The notes: a model not told the origin generated them from the letters alone. Positions 12,658-21,534 are shown, counted from the first letter of the stretch. The stretch is DNA of 64,000 nt from QHXW01 sp963847515 (GCA_963847515.1 CAWKAA010000001.1:1178001-1242000), one strand, 5' to 3'. Numbers and translations are program-made.

Positions 12658-13077
12658 TTACTGCTGCATCGACTCGATGTACTTCGTCAAGTTGGCAATG
12701 CGCAGTTTCGTAAGAGCGGCGTTGTTGGGATCTAAGGATCGGAAAATCGGTCCCCAGGTCGGCATGTCGCTCGAGCCGTGAGCGGGAATGACATCGGCTC
12801 CCTCAATGATGCGCGTCACTTTGCCGGCGGGGAACTTACCGCCACTCTTCTGCTTCAGGACCGTGAGATCGGCTGGGGGGATCTTCAAAGCCTCCGCCGC
12901 CGGGCCGTGGCCCTTTCCGTCAACCCCATGACAGGAGGCGCAATACGTCTTAGACATGTCCACAGCCGAATCTGCGCGTGTGGGAGTCACCGGGATCTTC
13001 TTGACTTCCTTCTGCTGCGCGGACAAAAGCAGTACCGCCAAGCCCATCATCATCGCTAACAACACACCTAGTTTCAT
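12658..13077 (-). CDS. Periplasmic monohaem cytochrome c
   Basis: 139 residues: signal peptide (MKLGVLLAMMMGLAVLLLSA), one haem motif CASCHG near 47 and a likely distal ligand in SSDMPTWGPIF. A small class-I-like electron carrier of the periplasm. It is a close relative of the cytochrome at 47445-47894 (shared MPxWGPIF and LRIANLTKYIES-type ends) and of the C-terminal remnant at 41306. Upstream on the same strand lies a decayed multihaem cytochrome, so this could be the last gene of a damaged operon. Confidence 0.88.
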   Translation of the reverse strand: MKLGVLLAMMMGLAVLLLSAQQKEVKKIPVTPTRADSAVDMSKTYCASCHGVDGKGHGPAAEALKIPPADLTVLKQKSGGKFPAGKVTRIIEGADVIPAHGSSDMPTWGPIFRSLDPNNAALTKLRIANLTKYIESMQQ

Positions 13078-13159
13078 GCCAGCTCCTTTCCCCGCACCTT
13101 GACCTGTTCAGCCAGCAGTCCTGCACGTTCCTCGCCAAGATTTTTTGGCTGCGGGCGCG

Positions 13160-13467
13160 CTGTCGTACGGAGTTCAGATAGGCAATCAAATCTGCGATGA
13201 TGGTCACTTCCGAGTATTTTCGCGCCTGAGCGGCGGCGCGCCGTGCGTTCCGCTAGCATGGCAGTCGGCGCAATGCTTCTGCGTGAACACCTGTTTACCG
13301 CGGACCGGGTTCCCGTCGGGGTAGACGAACTGGCGCATCCACAGATGGCTGAGGAGTTGACGCATCTCGTCCTGGGACAATGTCGGCGGCGGCTGGATCA
13401 TTCTGGGCGCATGGCTCCACATGTCCACCGCGATGTCGGTGAGATTCACCGTGAACTCCTGCGCCAC
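13160..13467 (-). pseudogene. Remnant of a multihaem cytochrome related to the one at 29.9 kb
   Basis: LTDIAVDMWSHAPRMIQPPP then DEMRQLLSHLW, a CADCH haem motif and, after a deletion and frame change near 13207, IADLIAYLNSVRQ closely match the last repeat of the four-haem cytochrome 29936-31057. The haem-proximal loop is deleted and the N-terminal three quarters are missing. Confidence 0.75.
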
Positions 13468-13474
13468 GCTTGCC

Positions 13475-13798
13475 TCCGGGCTTGCTGCTCTTAGGAAGCG
13501 TCAATTCGAAGTTGTCGTCTGTGAGCGGGATTTGCCGCCGGGTTCGTGGAAGGACGTGCTCGAGCGGGTGACCATCCTGCCCGATCCGCCGTCTTTCATC
13601 GTGACGTCACGGCTTGCAGACGAACACCTGTGGGCCGAAGCCCTGAACCTGGGTGCCTATGATGTGCTGGCAAAGCCATTTGACAGCGCTGAAGCGATAC
13701 GGGTTGTTGGTGCAGCGTGGCGAGCGTGGGCGGGCCGGTGCGGCTCCCAGCACGGAAGGAACGCTATAAATATCGCTATGGCGGCCGAAGCTTCGTGA
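13475..13798 (+). pseudogene. Truncated degenerate receiver domain
   Basis: About 100 residues related to the intact proteins at 16.8 and 45.4 kb: VVVCERDLPPGSWKDVL, SFIVTSRLADEHLW and LGAYDVLAKPFD. The first beta-alpha unit with the acidic pocket is missing. At the phospho-acceptor place there is glutamate (C-E-R-D-L-P against D-x-x-M-P). The upstream end is fused to cytochrome remnant sequence on the other strand, so this is a recombination scar. Confidence 0.65.
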
Positions 13799-13825
13799 AG
13801 CAGTGCGCGAGTTAGTTAGGCGGGA

Positions 13826-14053
13826 GTGCCGTCGCCGCCGCCGAAGCGGAGCGGGCCGGCTTACGGTAAGGCCGCGATGATCTTCCAATATTCCTCTTCC
13901 GGAAACGCGCGGAGGGTTTCGGTGCGGATGTTTTCCGTGCCCATCCAGAGTCAGGTCACCCTGGAGCTTCAATACAAACTGCTGAACAAAGGCCGAGTGG
14001 AGCACCTGGGAATTGGCCGTACTCTCGCCATCAGCAGCGGCGGTGTTCTTTGA
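13826..14053 (+). pseudogene. Possible PilZ-domain fragment
   Basis: A short frame ending LGIGRTLAISSGGVL, after VTLELQYKLLNKG, resembles the beta-strand G.T.NISSGGvl segment of PilZ (cyclic-di-GMP-binding) domains. No RxxxR motif is evident and the frame stops at the junction with the NapC-like remnant on the other strand. Weak call. Confidence 0.35.
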
Positions 14054-14315
14054 AGCCGACGGTCTCTTGCCTGCCACTGGGCCGATCGAGCTTGCGAACG
14101 GCGATCCCAAGCAGGATCAAAACGAGCCCGCCGATAAACACTCCTGTCAGCAACAGAAAGGCCGGGATCCCCAAAGTTCGGGTTTTTCGTTTCACAGCGG
14201 AGCGTCGGGAGCAGAGAATACCTACAGCGAGCGCCGTGGCAGTGTTCACGAGCACCAAGCCAATAAGGCTGAGCGGGTATTGGACTTGGAATTGCCCCCG
14301 TACGCTGAGCCTCAA
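14031..14315 (-). pseudogene. N-terminal remnant of a NapC-like membrane cytochrome
   Basis: Two hydrophobic stretches (PLSLIGLVLVNTATALAVG and IPAFLLLTGVFIGGLVLILL) match the membrane start of the NapC-like protein at 17.3-18.7 kb (VHLSNNWCSLLGVVIVTTAT and LPTVFIGGLILIPLGI). Sequence is lost before the first haem motif. Its start overlaps the end of the next gene upstream, so it may once have been in an operon with it. Confidence 0.6.
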
Positions 14316-14872
14316 TGGTGCGAAAGATCAAGCTCATCCGCGAGACTTTGTAGTATTTGCCTGGCATTTCCGTACTGCACGAAGTTCGCAATCAGCGAGG
14401 TCAGAGCGGAGGACAGATCGGCGTGCGCCGCGATCTGTGCTTTGTGCTGGCGCAGCCGGTTGGGCTCTTCTTCGACATAGCGGATCACGGCTTCGCTATT
14501 CCCGACCAGCTCGTTCAGGAGAGGCTGGACCCGGTCTATCGTCACCATCTGACCGGGCGAGGCAAACGCGCGTTGCTCGCCCAGTTTGGCGACCTGGCGG
14601 CGGGCTTTCTGAATGTGATCCTTTACCTGTTTAACGGGCCTTGCCCAGTTGACGTTCGAGTGCGTGGCGCCATACGCGACCATGAGGGCGTCGCTTCTCA
14701 GCTGAAATGCCTGCTCGCCTGCTTCCGACAACAGTCTGGACACCTGCTCGGAATCCGGCCAGTCAGTCGCTTTTGCGGTCGAGAGAATAGCGAGAAGTCC
14801 TGTTCCAAGAAGAGCAAACGGGGCTCGAAGCATACCTATCCACATTAGCATCGATAGAGGGCTCTGGTGCAA
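14312..14872 (-). CDS. Secreted helical protein of unknown function
   Basis: 186 residues; not recognised. A hydrophobic N-terminal segment ending LAILSTAKA looks like a signal peptide (the start may be a later Met at about 14833). The rest is mostly helical and charged with no cysteine and no haem motif, somewhat like a four-helix bundle. It reads into the NapC-like remnant with overlapping ends, suggesting periplasmic electron transfer context. The insertion sequence lies ten bases before its first ATG and may have removed its promoter. Confidence 0.5.
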   Translation of the reverse strand: MHQSPLSMLMWIGMLRAPFALLGTGLLAILSTAKATDWPDSEQVSRLLSEAGEQAFQLRSDALMVAYGATHSNVNWARPVKQVKDHIQKARRQVAKLGEQRAFASPGQMVTIDRVQPLLNELVGNSEAVIRYVEEEPNRLRQHKAQIAAHADLSSALTSLIANFVQYGNARQILQSLADELDLSHH

Positions 14873-14881
14873 ACAGAATTG

Positions 14882-14905
14882 TCCAATACAAGATGATCCT
14901 GAAAT
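14882..14905. repeat. Left inverted repeat of the insertion sequence
   Basis: 24 bases starting TCCAATACAAGATGATCC and ending TGAAAT, matching the right repeat with one substitution and one single-base gap. Confidence 0.75.
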
Positions 14906-14931
14906 CCTGAGTCTGCCACGCTGCTGGGTGG

Positions 14932-16196
14932 ATGCGGATTCGCATGGAAAATATTCAGGCGCTTACACCGGAGGGAATCACAGAATTTCTCTCCTCCAGC
15001 GTGCCGATCGAGTTCACTGGACAGAGCCGGACCGAGAGGTACGCCTGGATCGAGACCACGTTAAGCGACCGGCGGTACTTCTCGTTGCGGAAGAAGCAGC
15101 GGGGCGCCGTGCGCGCACTGCTGAGCAAGGTCGCGGGGCTGAGTGCCCCCCAGATCACCCGACTCATCCGAAGCTATCGGCAAAATGGAAGGATTCGGGC
15201 GCAAACCGGATCGCGGCGACGGTTTCCAGTCAAGTACAACACGGAGGATTTGGAGTTGCTCATTGAGGTAGATCGGGCGCATCAGCGGCTTAGCGGACCG
15301 GCGACCCGGAGAATCCTGGAGCGGGAATGGCAGGTCTTCGGCAAACGTGAGTACGCGCGCCTGGCGGAGATTTCCGTTTCACATCTCTACAATCTGCGCC
15401 ACAGTGCCGGATACCGGCAGCGCGCCACCGAGTTCGCTCCGACCAAGCCGTCAGGTATCGCCATTGGCGAGCGCCGCCGCCCAGACCCACAAGGCATCCC
15501 TGGATACCTCGGGTGGATACCGTCCATCAAGGCGATTGGGAAGGAGAAAAAGGGGTCTACCAAATCAACTCCGTGGACGCGGTCACGCAATGGGAAATCA
15601 TCGGCTGTGCTCCCAAAATCAGCGAACAGCATTTACTGCCCGTGTTGGAAGCCATGCTGCATCAGTTCCCTTTTCTCATTTTGGGCTTTCACGCCGACAA
15701 CGGCTCGGAGTTCGTCAATCACACCGTGGCCAAACTGCTCAATAAGCTGCTGGTGGAATTCACTCGTTCCCGACCTAACCGCAGCTCGGATAACGCCCTG
15801 GTGGAAGGCAAGAACGGGGCCATCATTCGCAAGCATATGGGCTACGGACACATTGCCAGCCAACACGCCGACCAGATCCAACGCTTCTATACGGCTCACT
15901 TCAACCCGTACTTGAACTATCACCGCCCCTGTGGTTTCGCCCAGGTTCACTGCGATCAGCGCGGTCGTCGCCGCCGGCGCTACCGGTCCGAGGACTATGC
16001 CACCCCCTATGAAAAGCTCCGCTCTTTACCCGTGGCACATCGCTATCTCAAAGATGGTCTGCGCTGGGAACTGCTGGACCGATTCGCTTACGCCCTCAGC
16101 GACACCGAAGCTGCCCGCCACATGATACGCGCCAAGGCCGAACTGCTGCGCCACTGCAAGCTGGAATCACCGGTCCCGCCGAGGTTCGTATGCTGA
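14932..16196 (+). CDS. DDE transposase (rve/integrase core), one frameshift
   Basis: About 420 residues over two frames joined near 15508-15512, where one base is missing. N-terminal part: HTH-like region and LSAPQITRLIRSYRQNG. After the break the RNase-H-like core shows D (RVDTVHQGDW), D (HADNGSEFVNH) and E (DNALVEGKNGAII), then LNYHRPCGF. It resembles the integrase-type transposases abundant in Acidobacteriota (IS481/IS3-like). The break lies just before the first catalytic Asp, so the copy as read is inactive unless the missing base is a sequencing error. Confidence 0.85.
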
Positions 16197-16224
16197 CGCT
16201 GAGAAAAGTCTCTGCAGTGCTGAG

Positions 16225-16263
16225 CAGGGCAAGGGGGCCTCAAACGCCGGCCCCCTCGCCCTG
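16225..16263. repeat. Strong hairpin downstream of the transposase
   Basis: Arms CAGGGCAAGGGGGCC and GGCCCCCTCGCCCTG pair at 14 of 15 positions around a nine-base loop. No T-run follows, so it may be a transcription shield rather than a terminator. Confidence 0.55.
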
Positions 16264-16363
16264 CACCCCCTCCCCGCTTCGGCGGGCACTCTCACAGAAA
16301 GGAAAACCACCCGCCCTAGGTGTACCCGATTTCAGGATCTTCCTGTGTTAGAAACGATCTCTC

Positions 16364-16388
16364 ATTTCAGGATCATTCTTGGATTGGA
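16364..16388. repeat. Right inverted repeat of the insertion sequence
   Basis: ATTTCAGGATCATTCTTGG.. is the complement of the left repeat. A second copy of ATTTCAGGATC lies 35 bases inside (from 16330), a likely extra transposase site. Confidence 0.7.
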
Positions 16389-16462
16389 ATATGCTCAAAC
16401 TCAGGCCGACAGTGGGTTCGATTGGCCTCGGCCTGGCTGAGTGACTACGGAAGGGTGCGCGC

Positions 16463-16720
16463 GACTTGCAAAGCCACGAGATCGCAAAGCAGGTGCGCCA
16501 GCGCAATCAGCTTATCGCCGAGCGCTATGGAGCGCGGATCAAGGTAGCCGAGGTGCCGCCCCCTCCTCCGGTGCTCGAAACGCTGGTCGCGGAAGTGTAC
16601 GGCCCGAGCATGGATAGAAGGATCGCACTAGCGCGCCAAATGCCTTGGCCATCGCGCTGATGGCGGGTGAAATCGCCTCGCTGCTGCTGTCGCGCATGAC
16701 CGCCCGGTGCTGTTCTATCT
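16463..16720 (+). pseudogene. Remnants of an RND efflux pump
   Basis: SHEIAKQVRQRNQLIAERYG then ARIKVAEVPPPPPVLETLVA and EVYGPS are typical of the pore-domain region of the RND permease group with VPPGPPVL. A few residues later, in another frame, ALAIALMAGEIASLLLSRM matches the last membrane helices. The middle is deleted. A TolC-type outer-membrane remnant lies at 41.8 kb. Confidence 0.6.
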
Positions 16721-16787
16721 AGGCATTCTTGCCTGTTCGTTTGATCCACAACGAGAGTGGGGCAAAATCCGCAAACGCAGCGCGGGA

Positions 16788-17255
16788 TCACGCAGTCGCG
16801 CAGCAGGCGGCCTCCTCGATTCCGCCATGTGCTTTGCGCCATTCCTCATCCCAGTGGCCGCAAGCAGAGTTGACGGAATTCAATACTTCGCGGGCGTAAA
16901 ACGGCTGTGCGAGGACATCGAAGCCGCCCAGGTTCAGGACTTCCCCCCACAGTCGCTCATCGGCCAGCTGGCATGTCACGATCAGCGTTGGCGGGAAAGG
17001 CATTTGCATCAATCGATTATGCAGCGTTTTCCAGTTGCCATCCGGCAGATCACGTTCGACGACCACGACAGGGGCGGGTTCTGCGTCGAGTGATTTGGTT
17101 GCTTCTACACAACTAAATGCGCTATCCAGGCTCCAGCCCGCGGGACACAGGATATGAATCAGAGCCCGATGATCCTCGTCATTAGGGCTCACGAAGAGCA
17201 CGATACGCCGTTTACCGGCGGCAGAAAGATTGGTCATTTGACTTTCTAAGCGCAC
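16788..17255 (-). CDS. Receiver-like protein without the phospho-acceptor aspartate
   Basis: 155 residues with the CheY-like beta-alpha pattern: RRIVLFVSPNDEDHRALIHI, VVVVERDLPDGNWKTL, TLIVTCQLADERLWGEV and GGFDVLAQPFYAREVL. At the phospho-acceptor position there is glutamate (V-E-R-D-L-P) and the conserved lysine of the KP motif is glutamine (AQPF), so ordinary phospho-switching is not expected. No output domain. Last gene behind the cytochrome operon 21.1-17.3 kb. Paralogues at 13.5 and 45.4 kb. The start may be the Met at 17237. Confidence 0.72.
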   Translation of the reverse strand: MRLESQMTNLSAAGKRRIVLFVSPNDEDHRALIHILCPAGWSLDSAFSCVEATKSLDAEPAPVVVVERDLPDGNWKTLHNRLMQMPFPPTLIVTCQLADERLWGEVLNLGGFDVLAQPFYAREVLNSVNSACGHWDEEWRKAHGGIEEAACCATA

Positions 17256-17277
17256 TTATGTTGCCAAAACGGAATCG

Positions 17278-18723
17278 TCATTTTTCCAGGCCGAGGTCGG
17301 TGAGGATCTTGGGCGCGGCTTCTTCCATGGCCAGCATGTTGTGGCAGGCGCTGCAATCCTGCGTGATCTTGGCGCCGCCCGCGGCTACGTGCTCGTCATC
17401 ATGGCAGCGGAAGCAGCCGGGAAAATCAATGTGGCCGGCATTGTTGGGATAGGCGCCCCAGGTCACCTTCATCGCCGGGAAAATGTTGCGCTGGTAGATG
17501 GCCAGAACGGACCGCGCGCGAATGCTCGATCTCCGGCTGCTTACTGGCGTAAATTGTCGGATATTTTTCGCGGTAGAAGGTCTGGAAAGCTACCGGGATG
17601 CGCGACTCCGCATCAGCGCTGGTGGTGTACGCCGCCTTTAGGATAGCCACACTCGTCTTCTTGGCGAAAGGAAGGGAGGGCGAAATGGCGCCTGCGGCCA
17701 TCGCACGGTCGACCGCTGGGTCCGGCATTTCATACGCGTGGCTGGGCCGGTTGTGGCAATCCATGCAGTCCATCTCTCGAATGGATAAATTACCGGGCAT
17801 GGCGCCCTTGGCGTCGGTCGCTGTATAGGACGGTTGCTTTTCCTTTGGCGTCGCGGTACTCGACCCATGGAATGGTCTGCCGCTTTTCGTCGGATGGACG
17901 CGTAGCGGATGCGAATACCCGGGCCCACGTGCATGCCGTGAATTCCCTGGGTTCCGTTGCCGCCGCCTATGTGCAGCAACAAGACCGTTTTCGACGCCGT
18001 GTTGCTTTCGTCGTCGGCGTACTTGGAAATGACCTTGAGCCGGTTACCGCCGAAGACCTGCGGCCAATGGCAGGTTTCGCAGGTTTCGCGCGCCGGCCGC
18101 AGGTTGTGTACGGGCGTCGGGATGGGCCGCGGGTAGCTATTGAATGCCACTGCGAACACCTGCCCCACGCCCGAGAGCTTGCTGCGGACGAACCAGCCCG
18201 CTCCCGGACCGATGTGGCATTTGACGCACTCAACGCGCGAATGTGGAGAACTCTGATAGGCAGTGAATTCCGGCTGCATGACGGTGTGGCAGGTTTGGCC
18301 GCAGAAGCTTACACTCTCCATGTAATTGACGGCGCTGTAAGTGAGCTGCCCGGCAATGATCACGTTGGCGACGGTGGTGACGCCGATGAACGCCACGAGG
18401 CGGCGCAGCTCAGGGTTGCGAAAAGTCAGCGGCAGAAAGCCAGTGGGCTGCGTCCCTGATGCGCGCTCGCGGCGGCGGCGCCACAGAATCCCGAGGGGAA
18501 TGAGAATCAGGCCGCCGATGAAAACCGTCGGCAACACCAAGTACACAAGGATGCCGGCGTAGGGGTTGGCGGCTTCGCCGCGTAACAAGGTGGGCAGCAG
18601 AAAAAACCAGAAGACTGTAGCGGTGGTGACGATCACGACGCCCAGCAGGCTGCACCAGTTGTTCGACAGATGCACCAATGGCGACAGCCACCTCTGAGGG
18701 GGCCATCCGGGAGGAGGAATCAT
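17278..18723 (-). CDS. NapC/NrfH-like membrane-anchored six-haem cytochrome, several frameshifts
   Basis: Quinol-oxidising type of membrane cytochrome. The N-terminus has three hydrophobic helices; then haem motifs CGQTCH (a CxxxCH form), CVKCH, CETCH, CMDCH, CFRCH and CSACH. The frame is lost near 17895, between 17800 and 17830 and near 17500, and pieces continue correctly in other frames to a stop after ILTDLGLEK. Start ATG 18723 overlaps the stop of the upstream nine-haem/b561 gene by four bases. Likely passes quinol electrons to periplasmic partners. Because the pieces stay collinear and motif-intact, sequencing indels are more likely than decay, but a pseudogene cannot be excluded. Confidence 0.75.
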
Positions 18724-20402
18724 ATTTTAGTGACGGGTTCTTCGCGAGTCTCGGCGACTTTTGGCTCCAAGTGCCGGGGCCGCGCGCTGAATCCGGTGAA
18801 CGCCGCGGTGTCCAAAGGATACACATCGGGATCGAAGATTACAGAATAGAAGTGCCACACGAGAATAGCAAGGGTGGCCAGCACGGCCTCATAAAAGTGA
18901 ACGGCGGTTGCCACGTCGAGTATGATGTTGGGTAGCCAGGCCATAGTCAAACCGTTGGCCCATAGCATAACGCCGGTTAGAATCATCACCACCGCGCCCC
19001 AAACCACCGCCCAGTATTCGGCCTTTTCCACGTACGAGTGTTCCGACGTCGCGGGGCGCTCCTTCAGCAGGCCCAGGTTGTAGCGGAACGTGCCGGCGGC
19101 TTCGGTGACATCGCGGCGCGCGGGCAACAGGCGCCGCCAGTGGCGGCGAAGATTCCCGTTGACCAGCAGTGAAACCACATGCATGAGGGTCACGGCGATG
19201 AAGACTACCGCTGGCGCCCGATGCACCAGCCTGCGCACGGGTGTCGAGCCTTCCCACAGCAGCATGGGCTTTGCCCACCAGTGGCCGGGGTACTTTAGTG
19301 CAAAGCCGGACCACGCCAGAATCGTGAATGATACGGCCAGCAGCGCGTGCTGCATCCGTTCGAACGCGAACATGCGGACCTGTGGCTCGCCCATGACGCA
19401 GTCGGTTCGAAGGGGCTCGCGGCTGAAGCGCAGCCGGTATAGCTTGCGCGCCCAATCTCCCGCATTGTGTAGGAGCATCAGCCCGATGGTTAAGGGAATC
19501 ACCCAAAGATAGAACCGGCGCACCCAGCCAGCGGCCCCCAGCTCCGTCCCGGCCTCGGTGAAGTGTACACGACCAATGGCAAAGCGGTGTCCGGCGCCTG
19601 GGTGGCAGCGGCCACATGTAGCTGCGAGGTTCTTGGCGTTTATGGTCGATCGCGGGTCGGACGATGGCAGGATGTTATGTACTCCGTGGCAGCTCGCGCA
19701 GTTGGCGACAGTCTGTGAGCCGGATTTGGCGGCTAGGCCGTGAAAAGAAGCCTCGAAACTCAGGAGGCGGTCTTCCGGAAATCCGAACTTACGCGCCAGC
19801 CGCACATCGCCGTGACAGCTACCGCATGTGGCACGGATGTTGCGACCGTTCACCGGAGACGCCGTATTGCTCGGCGGCAGAATGGAGTGCTCGCCGTGGC
19901 AGTCGGTGCAAACGGGAGCTTGCGCCACACCGCGGGCGATCGCTTTTCCGTGCACGCTCGCCTGATACGCGCTGGCGACGTCACTGTGGCACAAGCCGCA
20001 TTTCTCGGGCACACTGGCACGAAAAATGGCGGACTTTGTGATCTCGACTTCGTGCGCCACCCCGTGGCAGGCACTGCATTCTGGTGCGGCGGCATTGCCT
20101 TTGCGGATTTCCTGACCGTGAATGCCACGGGCGTGCTCGGCGGCAACTTGTTGATGGCAACTCGCGCAGACCGGTTTGGGGATGCTTTCCGGGTGGGGGT
20201 ACTCTTCGTGTTTTACGTGGCAGGTAGTGCAGGGCAACGGGGCGTGCGCCCGCTTTTCCATCTTCTGCCCGACATCATGGCAGGAGGAACAGATGGTGCT
20301 ACTCGAGTCCTGCGCCATGCAGGACATCCCCGCTGCCCACACGGTGAACGCGATGCAGGCGGCAAGCACGGCACGAATCCGCGCTCCAGCCCTCCCGGTC
20401 AT
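18720..20402 (-). CDS. Nine-haem cytochrome c fused to a b561/formate-dehydrogenase-gamma-type membrane domain
   Basis: 560 residues from ATG 20402 (GGAGGTGACGTG upstream). Signal peptide, then nine CxxCH motifs (CSSCH, CTTCH, CASCH, CSACH, CGLCH, CTDCH, CGSCH, CASCH, CGRCH) in the first 300 residues. Then a four-helix cytochrome b-like domain with histidines in MQHALLAVSFTILAW, LVHRAPAVVF, HVVSL and VHFYEAVLATLAILVWHFYS. It therefore holds a periplasmic haem wire and a membrane di-haem quinone module in one chain. Overlaps the NapC-like gene downstream and the small membrane protein upstream. The direction of electron flow cannot be read. Confidence 0.85.
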   Translation of the reverse strand: MTGRAGARIRAVLAACIAFTVWAAGMSCMAQDSSSTICSSCHDVGQKMEKRAHAPLPCTTCHVKHEEYPHPESIPKPVCASCHQQVAAEHARGIHGQEIRKGNAAAPECSACHGVAHEVEITKSAIFRASVPEKCGLCHSDVASAYQASVHGKAIARGVAQAPVCTDCHGEHSILPPSNTASPVNGRNIRATCGSCHGDVRLARKFGFPEDRLLSFEASFHGLAAKSGSQTVANCASCHGVHNILPSSDPRSTINAKNLAATCGRCHPGAGHRFAIGRVHFTEAGTELGAAGWVRRFYLWVIPLTIGLMLLHNAGDWARKLYRLRFSREPLRTDCVMGEPQVRMFAFERMQHALLAVSFTILAWSGFALKYPGHWWAKPMLLWEGSTPVRRLVHRAPAVVFIAVTLMHVVSLLVNGNLRRHWRRLLPARRDVTEAAGTFRYNLGLLKERPATSEHSYVEKAEYWAVVWGAVVMILTGVMLWANGLTMAWLPNIILDVATAVHFYEAVLATLAILVWHFYSVIFDPDVYPLDTAAFTGFSARPRHLEPKVAETREEPVTKI

Positions 20403-20406
20403 CACG

Positions 20407-20694
20407 TCACCTCCACATCTGGCGAAAGCCCTCCATCCAGACCTGATAGAAATACCCCACCGCGAGCACGGTACCATAGACTGTCGCGGTCACAGTCAGG
20501 ATCTTACCCCAGTGATCGACCATGTCCAGTTGATGGGCGATGGCTGCTTGCTTTAATACATGCGACTTATTATCCAGGACGTGGAGCATGTCATCTTCCC
20601 GGGCCGAGACCAGTCTGCGGTAGATCGCCAGGCCAGCGATAGTGCAAGCCAGCGCGAGCCACCCCGCCACAAAGGGAGTCAAACTGACGTTCAT
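20407..20694 (-). CDS. Small two-helix membrane protein
   Basis: 95 residues. Helices at about 6-24 (TPFVAGWLALACTIAGLAI) and 66-85 (ILTVTATVYGTVLAVGYFYQ) flank a charged loop. Not recognised as a named family. Tightly packed between the Cys-rich gene and the nine-haem/b561 gene (its stop lies five bases before the next start), so probably an accessory subunit of that membrane complex. Confidence 0.65.
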   Translation of the reverse strand: MNVSLTPFVAGWLALACTIAGLAIYRRLVSAREDDMLHVLDNKSHVLKQAAIAHQLDMVDHWGKILTVTATVYGTVLAVGYFYQVWMEGFRQMWR

Positions 20695-20703
20695 GGTGCC
20701 CTC

Positions 20704-21093
20704 CTAATTGATTGTCAGCGGAACTAATGGTGGTGCTTCGATAAAATCGATTGGTCGCTGAAACTTCCGCCCGGTGGCTTCTTCGATCGCAGCCACAACC
20801 AGCAACAGATAGGCGTCAAGGGCGCACTCCACTTTTTCTCTGGTTTCACAGTGACCTTCATCATCCTGCATTCGACATACAGAGCAGACCTGTTCCCGAA
20901 TGGCCTTGACGTAATCGCGGATATCGTCGCTGTGCGTTGCCTGGATCGCGCGCGCCACCTGCGGGAACAGGCGAAAGAGCGCGCAGCTCCCCGGATCTTC
21001 GAGGCCGCAGGAACCATCGCTGTGCCGATCTGTGCAGACACGGCAGACAGTCGCCCGGATGATGGTCTCCAGTTCTTCCAAAGAGCGTTCCAT
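20704..21093 (-). CDS. Cys-rich soluble protein of unknown function
   Basis: 129 residues from ATG 21093 (AAGGAGG upstream). Two similar halves, each with a CxxC unit followed by more cysteines: CRVCTDRHSDGSC..C, and CSVCRMQDDEGHC..C. Eight cysteines in all, none in a haem motif, suggesting two metal or Fe-S sites. First gene of the cytochrome operon to 17.3 kb; may act in assembly or as a redox sensor. No family name is offered. Confidence 0.6.
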   Translation of the reverse strand: MERSLEELETIIRATVCRVCTDRHSDGSCGLEDPGSCALFRLFPQVARAIQATHSDDIRDYVKAIREQVCSVCRMQDDEGHCETREKVECALDAYLLLVVAAIEEATGRKFQRPIDFIEAPPLVPLTIN

Positions 21094-21121
21094 GGATGCC
21101 TCCTTGCCCGAGGGTAGTGTG

Positions 21122-21137
21122 TGCACGTCGAGATCCA
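21122..21137 (-). promoter_or_regulatory. Possible sigma54-like promoter of the 21.1-17.3 kb operon
   Basis: Minus-strand TGGATCTCGACGTGCA has GG-N10-GC spacing and the same GTGCA end as the ADH promoter, but a poor -24 box. Confidence 0.4.
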
Positions 21138-21228
21138 TGGCGTGTGGGCGTTATCAATCGCCTTTTTAGCAGACTGCAACGCACAGACGAGGATATTGTG
21201 GGATTTCAGCTGCGCAATCTAACGCAGT

Positions 21229-21242
21229 GGGGGATATCACCC
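21229..21242. promoter_or_regulatory. Operator copy GGGGGATATCACCC
   Basis: Differs at one of 14 positions from the perfect palindrome at 1105; about 125 bp upstream of the predicted operon start. Confidence 0.55.
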
Positions 21243-21327
21243 TTAGTTAAGCGTGCCATCGACCACAGCGCGGCGGTGGCTCGGATGGTTCAATCGCGAG
21301 CTGGGCTGGATGCGACTGCAAAGCCGC

Positions 21328-21534
21328 TCACTTCTTGGGTTTGTAGCCTTCGAGCGAGTGGTCGTGCTCTTTATAATACTTGCCGGCGTCGTTCAACTCT
21401 TTCGAGTTGCCGCTCACAGGGCAGAACGTGCAGGCTTTCTTTTCTTTCTTTGTATACTCGGGCTTGGCGTATGAAAGGGTCGAGTTCGCAACAATGCCGA
21501 GAAACAGAACGAACGCTGGAATTACGAATTTCAT
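21328..21534 (-). CDS. Small secreted protein with a haem-like motif lacking the histidine
   Basis: 68 residues: signal peptide (MKFVIPAFVLFLGIVANS..) then KKEKKACTFCPVSGNSKELN and DAGKYY. Relatives with ACxxCHV at this place are small monohaem cytochromes; here the motif reads CTFCP (codon CCT), so the axial histidine is gone. A single base change (CAT to CCT) would explain it. Either a lost-haem cytochrome or a sequencing error. Confidence 0.6.
   Translation of the reverse strand: MKFVIPAFVLFLGIVANSTLSYAKPEYTKKEKKACTFCPVSGNSKELNDAGKYYKEHDHSLEGYKPKK

Larger units (their letters stand above)
14882..16388 (+). mobile_element. Insertion sequence with integrase-type transposase
   Basis: About 1.5 kb bounded by inverted repeats TCCAATACAAGATGATCCTG.. 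on the left and the complement of TCCAATCCAAGAATGATCCT.. on the right, carrying one transposase gene. No target duplication could be seen. Inserted between a secreted-protein gene and an efflux-pump remnant. Confidence 0.8.

Noticed and set aside
15500..15520. Programmed ribosomal frameshift in the transposase
   Set aside because: No slippery heptamer or overlap typical of IS programmed shifts was seen; the change looks like the other one-base losses in the window.
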